Part shown: piece by piece, positions 47,523 to 60,936 of the stretch
How the letters are laid out: every line of letters begins with the position of its first letter
Position numbering within the stretch: position 1 is the stretch's first letter
Source of the DNA: Euryodendron excelsum
Lineage: Eukaryota > Streptophyta > Magnoliopsida > Ericales > Pentaphylacaceae
DNA: 64,000 bases
NCBI GenBank assembly: GCA_033060915.1
Contig: CM065385.1
Location: 12,140,001-12,204,000 of the forward strand
Direction: 5' to 3'
Notes under the pieces: generated by a model
The model's input: only the letters and a program-made list of their open reading frames with translations
Told to the model about the DNA's origin: nothing
Databases searched by the model: none
Translations under genes and position numbers: made by a program

Positions 47523-49363
47523 ATGGTAGATGCGGGTGACAACAGTTCTGAAAGGAGACGCCGCCCCGAGAAGGCGGCCCGTACAGATTCTGTCAGCAGT
47601 TCTAGCCGATCCAGGGATAATCGGCAATCTGCTGGATGTGCATCTTCTAGTCAGAGCGGTTGGGGGATTAGACCTCCAATAGACCCCGTCCCTCTGATTA
47701 AGCAGGCCTTTGAGGAGGAGATTAGTGTAGAGGAGACACCGGGCGTTGGCGATCAGGTGACTGGTTACAGGAGAGCCTTTATCTGACATAGACAGACAGA
47801 CGTTGAGTTAAGTGACTTGAAGGTACTAGATATTCCACCGCTGGGGGATCTTGCCTATCATCCCAGTGTGTATTGTAGACAACATTCCCCCCCCGGTGGG
47901 TACACACAACTTTCAGAGGGGCTGTCCATCAGGTGTTTGTGACCATGCAACGGGCTGCTCCATCCTACCGTGCTTTCTTGGATGAGATTGGGTTTGGGGC
48001 CTTCATGGAATTACAGGCTAATCGCCTGAACAGGCATCTAGTGCTGTCACTTATCGCGAGATGGTTTGGAGAGACTAGGAGTTTCCATTTTGTTGGTTTT
48101 AAGTTGGGACCCACTCCTTTAGACTGGGCTATCATCACGAGGCTTTCCTTCATCGGTCAGCAGATCACTTTGCAGTCAATCAGTAGGGGTGATGTATGCA
48201 TTTTGCTGGAGTTACCCCCTCCTGAGCGTTCTACTTTCCCAGTCTCCTGGCTCAGTCGAGATTACAGTTCTTTTGCTGTTGAGCCACCACCTACCTGTCG
48301 AGACATCATGAGGTGGTGACTTGTTTTGTACATCATCTTCAGTTGCTTCTGCAACAACAATAAGTCGCACATGCCTTTTTGGTTGGTGAGCATAGTAGCG
48401 GATCTTGGGGCTTTATTTGAGCTGGAGTGGGGGTCCTTCTCCTTCTGTTGCTTCTTTCAATCAATACCAGTCTACACTTCCTCTCGTTAGGGTAGCATGA
48501 CTAGTTTCTGGCCTTTTCTTGTCTGGTGGAGCTATGAGTATCTGCTTGTTTGTCGCCCTGTAATTATCGAAGATGATCTTTATCCTCGTGCTTTGAGGTG
48601 GGCTCATGACCGAGTATCCCAACAATTGGAGATCATTGACTTTGTGACGCTACGGGTGAACCTGGAGTTGATTGAGGCGAGGGACGTAACTTGGCAGCGC
48701 TTCATTGGATCAGTTCATTATGAGACGGTGCGGTACTTGGTCCCATTATCCTTATCGAGGGCTTCATTTCTCAGCGATGATTCTTAGGAGTCCTACCTGG
48801 GGGACCGACACTGGCGTTAGTTTCATAAGGACTTCCGGTCAGTAGGAGATCCACTGAAGTACATGTTTGGAGCCTTAGTGGAGGGAGTTCCTATTTCTTA
48901 TCAGGAGCACTAGCTGAGTGCTGGTTTCCTGCTTCCTCCGAATACAAACTATGCTGCACACTTTGGGGCTCATTCTGTCGGTGCCTTCACTTGGTTTGAG
49001 GTAGTAGTCAGCGGTTATGTTGTAGGCCATGAGGTGGTCGACTTGTGGCGTCATGCCGAGGGATACATGCCACATGCTAAGTTTACTACTATGAGAGACC
49101 AGAGGGATCAATACCCGACAAAGCGAGATCAGTACTATACAGAGGTAGCTTCCTTGATGGTTCGGTTAGCCCAGATGGGAGGTGGCGGAGTTTGTTGTCT
49201 TTTCCCTCCTTCTTTTTGTTCTGCTGTTGTTTAGTTATTCCTTCCTGTTGCTGACTCTGGTTCTGTCTTCTTTGCGGGATGTTAGTGCTTCAGTAGTTAT
49301 CCCCCTCCTCTGGATCCAGGTTTCAGAGATTTTGATCCCGAGGATATTAACTTTGATCTTTGA
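47523..49363 (+). pseudogene. Antisense PMD gene of E0
   Basis: Same layout as the E2 gene. ATG 47523 follows the intron acceptor, and the N-terminus VDAGDNSSERRRRPEKAAR is basic and Ser-rich. A stop at 47784 and a 1-bp loss in a C run near 47888-47895 break the first part. The other frame then gives FVTMQRAAPSY, ARWFGETRSFHF, LDWAIITRLSF (48001-48150), a CFCNNNKS block, SFWPFLVWWSYEYL (from 48500), the coiled-coil RDQRDQY segment (49100) and an acidic tail FRDFDPEDINFDL ending at 49361-49363. The last intron has lost its acceptor (CAG to CGG near 49278) and its donor is weak. It is not functional as it stands. Confidence 0.74.
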
Positions 49364-51161
49364 TAGATGCACCTAGAGGAAACCCTGATTTCCTTTTGCC
49401 CCTATCCTGGAGATGTATTTATGTTAGATATTTTTATTTTTGTAGATTTGCACAATGGTAGACATTTATGATTTAGATAGTTAAGTGTATGGACAGACAG
49501 AGATATTTATAATTTTTACAGCTAACACATGATCAAATGCATGTGATGGATGATGATGCTTTATATTTATTACATGGGTTGATATTAAACTGCGTTGGTG
49601 ACCTCTGTTTTTATAGGGAGCTATGTCTTATGTATGCGGAGCTTATGCAAAAAAAAAAAAAAATTTTACTTATGAAAATGTATGCACATATTAGAAATAT
49701 ACTAGTTAACGGAATGACAAGGGGTGCCGTCAAACTTAGCATCTTTGGAATGGTAACTCCTTTTTTTGGGGCCTGGCCTCTCCTTTGGCTTAACCTTACC
49801 TTGACTGGATAATAACACTTTACACCCTTTTCAACCTTTTGACCGCCTCTGATTCTCTATTTAGGGGTTAGTGTATAAGACCATTGGGCTGAAACTCTCA
49901 ACTCTCAGGGCTTCGGCAACAGCTTACCCGACCTTTAGCAGAGCGATAGGTAACCAGTCTTTCAATCTGAGGAGACTTTGCTTTAGGACCGTAATGTAGG
50001 CAAGGTTATGGGGTTTTTGAAACAATGGGATATGTAGGCTCAAATTCGATGTCACTTTTAGCAGGGTTTAGATCCATACCATCCTTAACTCTCCTTTCAG
50101 CAGGGTTTTAACAGGGTTAACATCCTTCTTTAGCTTCAACAGTGTGTCTAGCTCATTTAGATCAAGTAATCTGTTTTCAATTAGAGTGGACTTCAACAAG
50201 GTTGTAATGTAGGCCATGGTTTCAAGTTTTTATAAGAAAGAGTAAAGGCTCGAACCTATTATTTCTACTGCGCTTCTTTGTAACCTAGGATCACCTTTAA
50301 ATTTCCTCCTTGCTCTTACTATATACTTCTCAGGGTGAAAATGACTCTTTTCTTTCAACCTTTCAGTATGTTTTTTGAGATAAACATGACTCTCTTCTCT
50401 TTCGGCCCTCTTATTATGCTTTTTAGGATGACTCAGTCGTGGTTTTCTTCAACCCCCCCCCCCCCCCCCCCCCCCCCCTTTTTGTGGCCTCTTGCCCCTT
50501 GGCAACTCTTTTCTTTCACTTTTCTTTTTCCTTCTCTTTTCCTTTTATGAAATAAATAATTCTACCATCCTTTTTTTCCTTAGACTTTTTCCTTAGTAAT
50601 TCAATCTAACCCAATGTGGGCGGCACTCCCCAGGTTGGGGTTTTCTTGAAAGAGATAAATGGCTCAACGAGTTTGGCAAAAGGTTGCTTCTAACTGTATG
50701 GGAAACGAAATGAGGGCCTCTCTTCACTTTGAACTAGATTGCTTGATCCATAGAGCCTTTAATGCCACCCTAGCACAATAGAGGATGGATATTATTCCTA
50801 GAGTTCCCGATTATTGTTTGCCCCAGCATTGGGGGGGGGGGGGGGGGGACGACCTTGGATCGGGACTGCCAAGAGATATTTTGCTCGTTGCGAGGCACTA
50901 GGAGCTAAGCAAAGGGAATATAAACACATTTACAGGAAAATGAAAGATGGCTCCTCTTCATCCTGATAGTCTGGCCACACATCGCTTAGCTTCAGTGTCT
51001 TACAAGTGTTGACTTTGGGTAGTTTCCTCACTCATCCTTATACTCTCTTTTTTCGGAAAGCTAACCATCTGGAGAGCGGCTAACTCATGCTATCATCCTT
51101 TCAAATTAGACCATTCCGCAAGATAAACCATGCCCATGCGTAGGAAACATTCACCATTCAC
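49364..51161. other. Non-coding spacer of E0
   Basis: It aligns with 11502-13280 of E2. It has a C run (50455-50477), a G run (50832-50848) and two copies of the conserved spacer motif (49985-50014, 50199-50220). No pol sequence is visible. Confidence 0.65.
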
Positions 51162-51534
51162 AAAAGTGTAAGCACCCCATTTTTGATAGCTCGGCGGTCT
51201 CCACTCCGTCCAGACTTGTGTTCAAGTCATTGTGGGCATATTTCAATCCAAATTGACTTTCTAAGTCTAATCCCGTCAATTCATAGCTTCGCGGGCCCCG
51301 CCAGGCCTAAATAGAGGCAAAATTGTAAGCACCCCATTTTTTACCGCTCGGCAGTCTACACTCTGTCCAGACTTGTTTTCAAGTCATTGTAGGCATATTC
51401 CAATCGAAACCAATTCTCTAGGTCCAAATTCCATATTTCCATCGCTTCGTGGGCCTGTCAGGCCCAAATAGAGGCAAAATGACCAAAATGCCCTTAGGGG
51501 CATTGTCCTTTCCAAAACCTTTCCAATCCCACTC

Positions 51535-51975
51535 TCGAGACAGTTTATTCCTCGAGATGGCTTCAACTCAGGCACGTCTCTTTGGAGACGGTAAGACCCC
51601 TTTCCAATCCCTCTCTCTCGAGAGTTTATTCCTCGAGACGGTTCCAATCCAGGCACGTCTCTTTGGAGACGGTAAGACTCCTTTCCAATCCCTCTCTCGA
51701 GACAGTTTATTCCTTGAGACGGTTCCAATCCAGGCACGTCTCTTTGGAGACGGTAAGACCCCTTTCCAATCCCTCTCTCAAGACAGTTTATTCCTCGAGA
51801 CGGTTCCAATCCAGGCACGTCTCTTCGGAGACGGTAAGACCCCTTTCCAATCCCACTCTCGAGACAGTTTATTCCTCGAGACGGTTCTAATCCAGGCACG
51901 TCTCTTTGGAGACGGTAACACCCCTTTCCAATCCCTTTCTCGAGAAAGTTTATTCCTCGAGACGGTCCGAGTAGC
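51535..51975 (+). repeat. 81-bp hairpin array of S4 (five periods)
   Basis: There are six copies of TTTATTCCTCGAGAC. The hairpins are mostly CGTCTC-TTTG-GAGACG, with one TTCG loop (near 51825). Each is followed by GGTAAGAC or GGTAACAC. Confidence 0.9.
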
Positions 51976-53001
51976 GAAACTACTTACAAAACCATTAGAG
52001 TAGCGGAAATACTCACAAATAGGTCGATATAGGGAATTGGCAACAAACCCCTGTGTCACGACGACCGCCGTTAGAGTGGCGGAAACACTCAAAACCCAGG
52101 TCAACACCAGTTTCTGTTAGCCCACTTTGGTGAAAAATGACCAAACTGTCCTTTAGACCTTTTTTGAGACTTTCCGGTCGAGATGACCATTTTGCCCCTA
52201 GGCATCCGAATGCCCCGGGAACCACATCGGCTCTGGGTATCAAACCGGTAATGTCCCGAGAATACTTTTTATAGTATTCTCAACCTTCCTTTACCTCTCC
52301 GGATCATTCCGAGTCAGTTCCGGCCAACCCGGTACAAAATGACCGTTTTTCCCCTAGAGGGCCGGTCTCCTTCTTCGACCACACCGGCTCTGGGTACCAA
52401 ACCGATAATGTCCCAAGAATACTTTTTATAGTGTTCTCAACCTTCCTTTACCTTTTTGAATCATTCCAAGTCAGTTCCGGCGAACCCGGTACAAAATGAC
52501 CGTTTTGCCCCTAGTGGGCCGGTCTCCTTTTCCGACCACGCCGACTCTGGGAATCAAACTGGTAACCTCCGGAAACATTCTAAATAATGTTTCAAGATCC
52601 CAAGTCTTCTTTCGGGACAGTCCAAGTTCGCCCCGGCAGCTTCCCAGTCTGATTGACCGTTTTGCCCCTAAAGGCCCGGTCAACCTTTCCGACACATTTT
52701 GTCCTCGCTTTTCAAGTCAAATACCTCCAGGACACTATCTTAAGTGTTCCTGCTCCTTTCTGGCCTTCCGGGTCATTCCCGGCTCCTCCAAATCATTCCC
52801 GGACTTTCTGGAGTCACTCCTAGTGAAGCCAGGCTAAAAGTTGCATGGTAGTCACTAGTACAGGCGCCCAAATCTAGTCAAAGATACGTTGCTTGCCGAC
52901 TTATAAAGTTTCCTAAGAATTGGCCTGGTGCCACTCCTAGTGGCGCCAAGAGCAATTTTGCCCTGGTGCCATTGCAACATGCGCCAGGTTTGTCCAACTT
53001 C

Positions 53002-53009
53002 TATAAATA
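53002..53009 (+). promoter_or_regulatory. TATA box of S4
   Basis: TATAAATA, context TTCTATAAATACAGAGCC, just after palindromes at 52925-52988. AATAAA follows at 53311-53316. Confidence 0.65.
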
Positions 53010-53310
53010 CAGAGCCTCATTCAACGTGAAAGGAGGTTTGCAAAATTAACCTAAAAATCCTATATTTCGATATACAAAGCTCGAGCACCTCCAAAACCCT
53101 AGTTTCCTTAGGTTTCCCAAACCCTAGCCACCCTACACTAAACCCTAGCCTCCTATACACTTATACACTCCCCCATACACTCATACACTAGCCTTCAACC
53201 ATTCTTTGAAGATTTGAAGAGCCGCCATCTAAAGCTTGAAGACAACCCTTGAAGGTTGAAGAAGAAGATCAAGACGAAGACCGAAGATTGAAGACAAGCA
53301 ACGCGCGCAA

Positions 53311-53316
53311 AATAAA
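53311..53316 (+). promoter_or_regulatory. AATAAA, likely polyadenylation signal of S4
   Basis: AATAAA, context GCAAAATAAAGAAGACATAC, 309 bp after the TATA box. The context is conserved across copies. Confidence 0.5.
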
Positions 53317-56300
53317 GAAGACATACGGTAGGTTTTTTATTTAAATTTTCGCACTTTCCCCCTCTCTCTTCTCTCTCCTAACCCACTTGGGTTTTCTCTA
53401 TTTTAATCCCCCATCTCTTTTCCCCCCTTTCTTTGCATGCTTGAAACAAGGGGATTCCCAGTCCATGTGTAGGATTGGGCTATTGGAGAGTCACTGTGTC
53501 GGGGGCTTTCTTCTAGTATAACTAAAGACCACGTGGGTCCGGCCCCCTTGATTATGTGGTGAAGCCTTAGCCTTGTATGTTCACGACCCCAAATTGCATT
53601 GTGCATATCATAATCTTGCATCTTCCAAAATCCGTTTTCAAACTTGTTTTCAAAATTGCACTAAAATCTCTTTTTCAAAAACTTGTTTTCAAAACCACAA
53701 TTCTAGGGTGATTCTAGCCTTTCCATGGCTAGGGTTGTTTTAGGAAAGTGTTGCATTAAAAGTGACCTTTTTGGTCTATATTTTCAAATTTTATTGTTTT
53801 TTAAAACCACTTTCTTAAAGTGGTTCTAGACCTCTTATGGCTAGAATTGCTTTAGGAAAGTGAGACGTTTTCATACTTTCCAAAACTCACTCTCTTCAAA
53901 AATTCCTTCCTAAAAATCTCTTTTTCAACATACTTTCCTAAAACTCTCCTCTTCAAAGTGGTTTTCAAAAAATCCCTCCAAAATCTATTTTTGAAAACTT
54001 CCTTTTTCCACTCATTTCCAAAAACTCTATCTCCTCAAAATTCGCTTTCTAAAAACACTCCCTAGTTTCACCTTCCTAAAACTCTCTCTAAAAATCTTTC
54101 TAAAAAACTCACTTTCCAAAATCTTCCTTCTTGAAATTTCTTCTCTAGGATTTTCCTTCTAAAATCTACGTTTCTAAAAATACACTTTCCAAAACTCCTC
54201 TTTAAAATCTTTTTCCAAAAATTCTATCTTCAAATTCACTTTCCAAAAATTCCTCCCTAGGATTCCCCTTCTAGAAAACCTTCGTTTCCAAAAACGCATT
54301 TTTTAAAAACTCTTTCCTTAGAGCCCAAGTCAAGCCCTAGAACCCACCATTAGGAAACCCTAATTTTCTTTCTAAAAACATGGTTTTCAAACTTTGCCCC
54401 AAACCTACGTTTCCAAAATCTCTTGTTTTCACATCCAAATTATACATATTTTTGAAACCTCTTTTCCACGTCAAAACTATAATTTTCCAAATCTAGGGTT
54501 TATAGAATCTCCCTTTCCAAATCCTTGTCAAATCAAATCTTCCCTTTAAGAAACCAAGTCCAATCTCCCCGTTTAGGAAACTAGATCCTGTCCTCTGTTT
54601 TTGGAAACAAAATCAAACCTTTTCTTTTAGAGACCAAAACCAATCCCTTCCAAATCCAAATCTTTCATAATTCAAATCCTTCCTAAACTTCCACTTCCCT
54701 AAACCTTAAGTTTCCAAAACTTGAACATAAAAATCTTTCCTAAATTTTAAAACTCAACTTTCAAATCTTTCGTAATTCAACTCTTTCCTAATTCTACCAT
54801 CTTTTCAAATCTTAACTTTTCAAACCAAAGTTTTCAAACCCAAACCTTTCCTAATTTCAAGATTTTATAAAATTCAAAATCTAAAACTTTCTAAATCTTA
54901 AACTTTCTAAATGTCAAATCTTTCTAAAATTCTAAGTTTTCTAAATTCAAAACTTTCTTAAGTTAAATCTTTCTAAACCTAAATCCTTCCAAATTCTAAA
55001 ATTTTCAAAACTTCAAAATCTTTTCAAATCTAAAACTTTTCTAAACTCAAAACTTTCTTAATTTAAGACTTTCTTAAGTTGAAACTTTCTTAATTCAAAC
55101 ATTTCCTAAACTGAAAACTTTCCTTTTTCAAACTTTTCCTAAAATGAAACTTTCTTATTTTCAAAACTTTCTTGTTTTCAAAGCTTTCCAAATTCAAAAC
55201 TTCCCTTTTTCAAAACGTTACAAAATTCAAAACTTTCTTAACTTGAAACTTTCCAAATTCAAAACTTTCTTAAGTTGAAACTTTCCTAATTCTAAAACCT
55301 TCCTAAATCGAACATTTCCTAATTCAAACATTTTCTAAATCCAATCTTCCCTAATTTTCTAAACCTTCCAAGTCAAGTCAAATGTTTTCTAAGTCTCTTC
55401 TCTTTCCTAAGTCTAGGTTTCCTAAAACCAAGTCTTTCCAAAATCAATCTTTCCAAAGCAAGTCCAATCTTCTCAAATTCAATCTCCTCTTCTAATCTCA
55501 AATCAAATCCAGTTTTCAATTCAATCTCTTTCTACCAATCCAATCTCTCTCTTCAAATCAATCTCTTTTCATTCGGACTCTTGTCCGAACTACGACTGAC
55601 CTGATTCCCCCAAAGGGATACGTAGGCAACCTTCATAGGTGCGATCATAACACTTTTCAAACTTTCAATTCCACCCTCATGGGTGCGGTTTCCAAAATCT
55701 TTCCAAATTTCAAATTCCAATCTATTTTCAAATTTCTACTTTCAATTTTCAAACTTTCCAATTACAATTCCATCTCTTCAAATCTATTTTCAAATCAAAT
55801 TAATTTCAAATCAATCTCTTTTCAAATCTATTTTCTAAATCAACTCTCTTCTATTGCACTTGCATATCATGCATCATTTTTTTTTTCTCAAACATTGTTT
55901 TTCAAAGTGGATAGGATTGACCAATAGTTAGTTGAAGACTCTCATAGGTGAATCTAGGGTAGATTGACATGTAGGTACCGAAAGGGCAGGGTAGGGTGAT
56001 AGCTTAGTGCGTCTTCCCTACACGTAACCAACCTCCGAACCTAGGATTCACTGATTTCAAAGACCAAACGGAGTTATTTTTCAAAAAAGGGCTAAATGTT
56101 TTCCAAAGGTTACCAAACAACCCGTTTTCCTAAAAAACCCTCTCTTGAGGATGTTTTCCAAAATTGTTTTTCAAAAACCCAAAGTGTGGTCTGCGGATTA
56201 CTCTTAGTTTTTATGTGATCTAACTCACCTTAATCAAGTCAGGTGGCGACTCCGAATCTTTTTCAAAAGCCCTTTATTCAAACCAGTTTTTCAATTCAAA

Positions 56301-59300
56301 CCTAGTCGCACTCATTCTTCTAGGAGGGTGAGTTCTAACGAGAGAGTACAGCGTTTTCCCGCTTGTGTGAGTATTCCTCGAGTGCAAAAAATCTGGGCGT
56401 GACAAAAATGACCAAAATGCCCTTAGGGGCATTGTTCTTTCAAATTCCAAATAAGGCACGTCTTTCCGAAGACGATAAGTCGCCTTTCTAATTCCAAATC
56501 AGGCACGTGTTTCCAAAAGCGGTAAATCCCCTTTTCAAATCCAAATCAGGCGCGTCTTTCCGAAGACGGTAAGTCCCCTTTCCAAGTCCAATTCTAATTC
56601 CAATCCCTCTCTCGAGATAGTTGATTCCTCGAGACGGTCCAGCATGTTTTTTTAATAAAATCTCTTCGAAACGGTAAGTCCCTTTGAACCTGTCAACTGG
56701 GACGAGACCCCAAGTCCCCTAGATGGTAGAACGGTTTACCTTTGGCGTCTACTAGCCCGCCAAGGTAGAAATGTCCGTTTAGGCATGCCTTTCGAGAAAG
56801 TTTATTCTCAAGCGCTAAGTCTCTTTAGCAGCTTCCGATATCAGGCAGTCTCGGGAATGATCGGGAACAGTCAAAGTAGCAAAAATACTCGTAAACATCA
56901 CAACCGTCAGAGTAGCAGAAATACTCGTAAACAGGTTAATATAGGGAATTGCCAACAAACCCCTGTATTATGCGACCACCATCAGAGTGGCGGAAACACT
57001 CAAAACCCAAGTCAACGCTAGTGCCTGCTAGCCTACTTATGTGAAAAATGACCAAACTGCCCCTAGGGTCATTTTCTGGCATGTTTCTTGAGAACACATT
57101 TGAATCCTCAGAACGGTAAGTCCAACCTTCCAAGATTGTCTGAAAGGCAATTCGGCATGATTAGGTGCCTTCTAGTCAGTTTTGGGCTAATTCTGAGGCT
57201 TTCCAGTCAAGATGACCATTTTTCCCCTAGGCATTCGAATGCCCCGGGAACCACACCAGCCTTGGGTATCAAACCGGTAGCCTCCCAAGAATGCTTCTTA
57301 TAATGTTCTCAATCTTTCTTTATTTTTTCGGATCATTCCGAGTCAGTTCCGACAAACCCAGTGCAAAATGACTGTTTCACCCCTACAGGGCTGGTCACCT
57401 TTTCCAACAACACTGGCTCTGGGTATCAAATCGACAACCTTTGGGAACATTATGAATAATGTTTCAAAATCTCAAGTCTTTTTTCAGGACATTCCAGATC
57501 CGTCCTAGTAGCTTTCCAGCTTCATTGATCGTTTTGCCTCTAACGGCTCGGTCAATCCTTCCGACACATCCTATCCTCATTTTTCAAGTCAAATACCTCT
57601 AGGATGCTATTCTAAGTGTTCCTACCCTTTTTCGACTCTCTGGGTCATTCTTGGCCTCTTCAATTCATCCTCGGACTTTCCAGAGTCATTCCTAGTGAAG
57701 TCAGGCTAAAAATTGCATGGTAGTCACTAGTACAGGCGCCCAAATCTTCTAAAGATACGTTGCTTGCCAACCTTAAAACTTTCCTAACTGGCTAGCACCA
57801 CTAGCAGTGTCGCCAAGCCAAGATTAAAGTGAAGATTGAAGCAAGACAAGCAAAGCAAAGTGCGCAAAGCTAAGTAAAATAAAGAAGATACAAGGTAGGT
57901 TCCTTATTTAAATTTCCGCACTTCCCCCCTCTCTCTTCTCTCTCCTAACCCACTTGAGTTTTCTCTATTTTAATCCCCCATCTCTTCCCCCCCCCCCCCC
58001 CCCCCTTTCTTTGCAAGCTTGAAACAAGGGGACTTCTGTTCCATGTGTAGAATTAGACTATTGGAGGGTCACCGTGTTGGGGGCTTTCTTTTAGTCTAAC
58101 TGGAGACCACATGGGTTCGACCTCCTTAATTATGTGGTGAAGCCTTAACCTTATATGTTCAAGACCCCAAATTTGCATTGTGCATATCATGATTCTTGCA
58201 TTCTTCGAAAAGTCGTTTTCAAAATCATTTTCAAACTTGTTTTCAAAATTGTATCAAAATCTTCTTTTTGAAAACTTGTTTTGAAAATCACAATCCTAGG
58301 GTGATTCTAGCATTTCCATGGCTAGGGTTGCTTTAGAAAAGTGCTATATTTAAAGTGAACAACGTGGTCCATATTTTCAACTCGTTGTTTTCAAAACCAC
58401 TTTCTTAAAGTGGTTCTAGCCTTCTTATGCTTAGAATCGCTTTAAGAAAGTGAGATGTTTTCATACTTTCCAAAAAACTCTATTTTCAAAAATCCTCTTT
58501 TTCAACATGCTTTCTAAAAGCTCTTCCTTCCAAAATTGTTTTCTAAAAGCTTTGTCAAAAAATCTATTTTTCAAAAGTCCTTTTTAAACTCCTTTCCAAA
58601 ACACTCTCATCAAAATCCACTTTCTACAAACGCTCCCTAAATCTCTTTCCTAGAAACTCTTTTCAGTAATCTCCATCCAAAATTCTTTCCAAAAAACTCT
58701 CTCTTTTTAAAATCTACCTTCTAGAAACTCCTTTCTATGATTTTCTTCCAAAAATTTGTTTTCAAAAAACACACTTTCCAAAAATCCCTTTCCTTGGTGC
58801 CCAAATCAAGCCCTAGAATTCACGATTAGGAAACCCTAATTTTCTTTCCAAAAACATGGTTTTCAAACTTGCCTTAAACTTAGGTTTCCAAGATCTCTTG
58901 TTTTCTACATCAAAACTATACATATTTCCAAAACCTATTTTCTACGTCAAAACTATACACTTCCAAATCTAGGGTTTCTAAAACTTTCCTTTTCAAATCC
59001 TTGTCAAATCAAATCTGCCCTCTAGAAAACCAAATCCAATCTCCCGTTTAGGAAACTAGATCCAATCCTCCGTTTTTGGAACAAAATCAAATTTTCTCTT
59101 TTAGAAACAAAATTCAATCCCTTCCTAATCCAAAATTTTCCTAATTCAACTCATTCTTAATCTTCTACTTTCCTAAATCTTAAGTTTCCAACACTTGAAC
59201 ATAAAAATCTTTCCTAAATTCTAAAACTCAACTTCCACATCTTTCTTAATTCAACCCTTTCCTAATTCTACCCCTTTTCAAATTTTAACTTTCTAAATCT

Positions 59301-60936
59301 AAGTTTTCAAATCTTTTCTAAACTCAAACCTTTCCTAATCTCAAGATTTTCTAAAACTCAAACTTTAAAACTTTTTAAATCCTAAACTTTCTAAATTTGA
59401 AACTTTCAAACTCTAAAATTTTCTAAGTTCTAAACTTTCCTAAACTTCAAATCTTTCAAAGTCTAAACCTTTCCTCATTCCAACCTTTCTTAATTCCATA
59501 TCCTTTCCAAACTTTAACTCCCAAATCTAGATTTTCAAATCTTTCTAAAACTTAAACTTTGAATCTTCCAAAAATTCTAAAGCTTTCTAAATTTAAATCT
59601 TTCCTAATCTAAAATCTTTCTAAAATTCTAGGCTTTCTAAATTCAAAACTTTCTTGAGTTAAAACTTTTCAAATTCTAAATATTTCTTAAACTAAACTTT
59701 TCCTATTTCAAAACATTCCAAATTTAAAACTTTCCTAATTCGAAAACTTTCCTAAAATGAAAACTTTCCTAAAGCGGAACTTTCCAAATCGAAACATTCC
59801 TAAATTCAAACTTTCCTAATTCAAACTTTTCCTAATTCGAATCTTTCCTAATTCCAAGTTTTCTAATCTTCCAAGTCTAATATTCAAGTCAATTCTTTTC
59901 TAAAATCTTTCCAAGTCAAATCCAATCTTTCATTTCTAGGTTCCTAAGTCTAGGTTTTCTAAAACCAAGTCTTTCAAAACCAATTTTTTCAAATCTTCTA
60001 ATCAAAGTCCAAATTTCCCTACTCTTCCAATTCTAATCTGAATTCCAAATTCAACTCTTTTCTAAATCAACTCTTCTATTTTCAATCGGACTCTTATCCG
60101 AACTACGACTAACCTGATTCCTCAAAAAGGATACGTAGACAACCCTCATGGGTGCGGTCACAATCTTTTTCAAATCTCAAATTCCACAACATTTTTCAAA
60201 CTTCTATTTCCACAACTTTTTTCAAATCTTCAATTCCATAATCTATTTTTTTTCTAACTCCAAACTTCTATTTTCAAATCTCTATTTCCAATTTTCAAAA
60301 CTTTCCAATTTCAAAACTATCTTTTCAAATTTCTTTTTAAATCAAATCAATTTCTTTCCAAATCTGTTTCCAACTCTCTCATCTTGCACTTGCAAATCAT
60401 GCATCATGTTCTTTTTAAACATTCTTTTTCAAAGTGGATAGGATTGAACATTTGTTAGTTGAAGATTCTCATAGGTGAATTTAGGGTAAATGGACATGTA
60501 GGTACCGTAAGGGCGGGATAGGGTAATGACTTAGTGCGTCTTCCCCACACGTAACCAACCTCCGAACCTAGATCACTGTTTTTGAAAGACCAAAACGAAG
60601 TAATTTTCAAAAAAGGACTTAAATGTTTTTCAAAGGTTGCCAAACAACCTATTTTCTTAAAAACCCTCTCTTGAGGAGATATTTTCAAAATCATTTTTCA
60701 AAAACCCTTAGTGTAGTCTTCGGATTATGCTTAGTTTTTAGGTGACCTAACTCACCTTAATCAAGTTAGGTGGCAACTCCAAATCTTTTCTAAAAGCCCT
60801 TTATTTAAATCTATTTTCAATTCAAACCTAGTCGCACTCATTCTTCTAGGAGGGTGAGTTCTAGCGAGAGAGTACACCATTTTTTCTGCTTGTGTGTGTA
60901 TTCCTCGAGTGCGAAAAATTTGGGCACGACAAAAAG

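Larger units (their letters stand above)
51324..56404 (+). mobile_element. S4: solo LTR (5081 bp) nested in S3
   Basis: It starts TGTAAGCACCCC, ends GGGCGTGACA, and has a perfect duplication AAAAT at 51319-51323 and 56405-56409. Joining the flanks restores the expected LTR text AGGCAAAATGACCAAAATGC. It belongs to the subfamily with the homogenised 81-bp array (E2, S2). It is the youngest insertion in this part of the nest. Confidence 0.93.
51167..60931 (+). mobile_element. S3: solo LTR, plus strand, split by S4
   Basis: S3 is 51167-51323 plus 56410-60931 (about 4.7 kb). It starts TGTAAGCACCCC, ends TGGGCACGACA, and has a perfect duplication AAAAG at 51162-51166 and 60932-60936. It interrupts the 3' end of the E0 gag; the frame 61459-60761 therefore ends in LTR-encoded residues. 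Units before the 157-bp repeats are diverged (CGTCTT-TCCG-AAGACG hairpins near 56460 and 56560). Compared with S4, about 350 bp is missing near 57815, removing the TATA box. AATAAA is kept at 57878. Confidence 0.9.
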
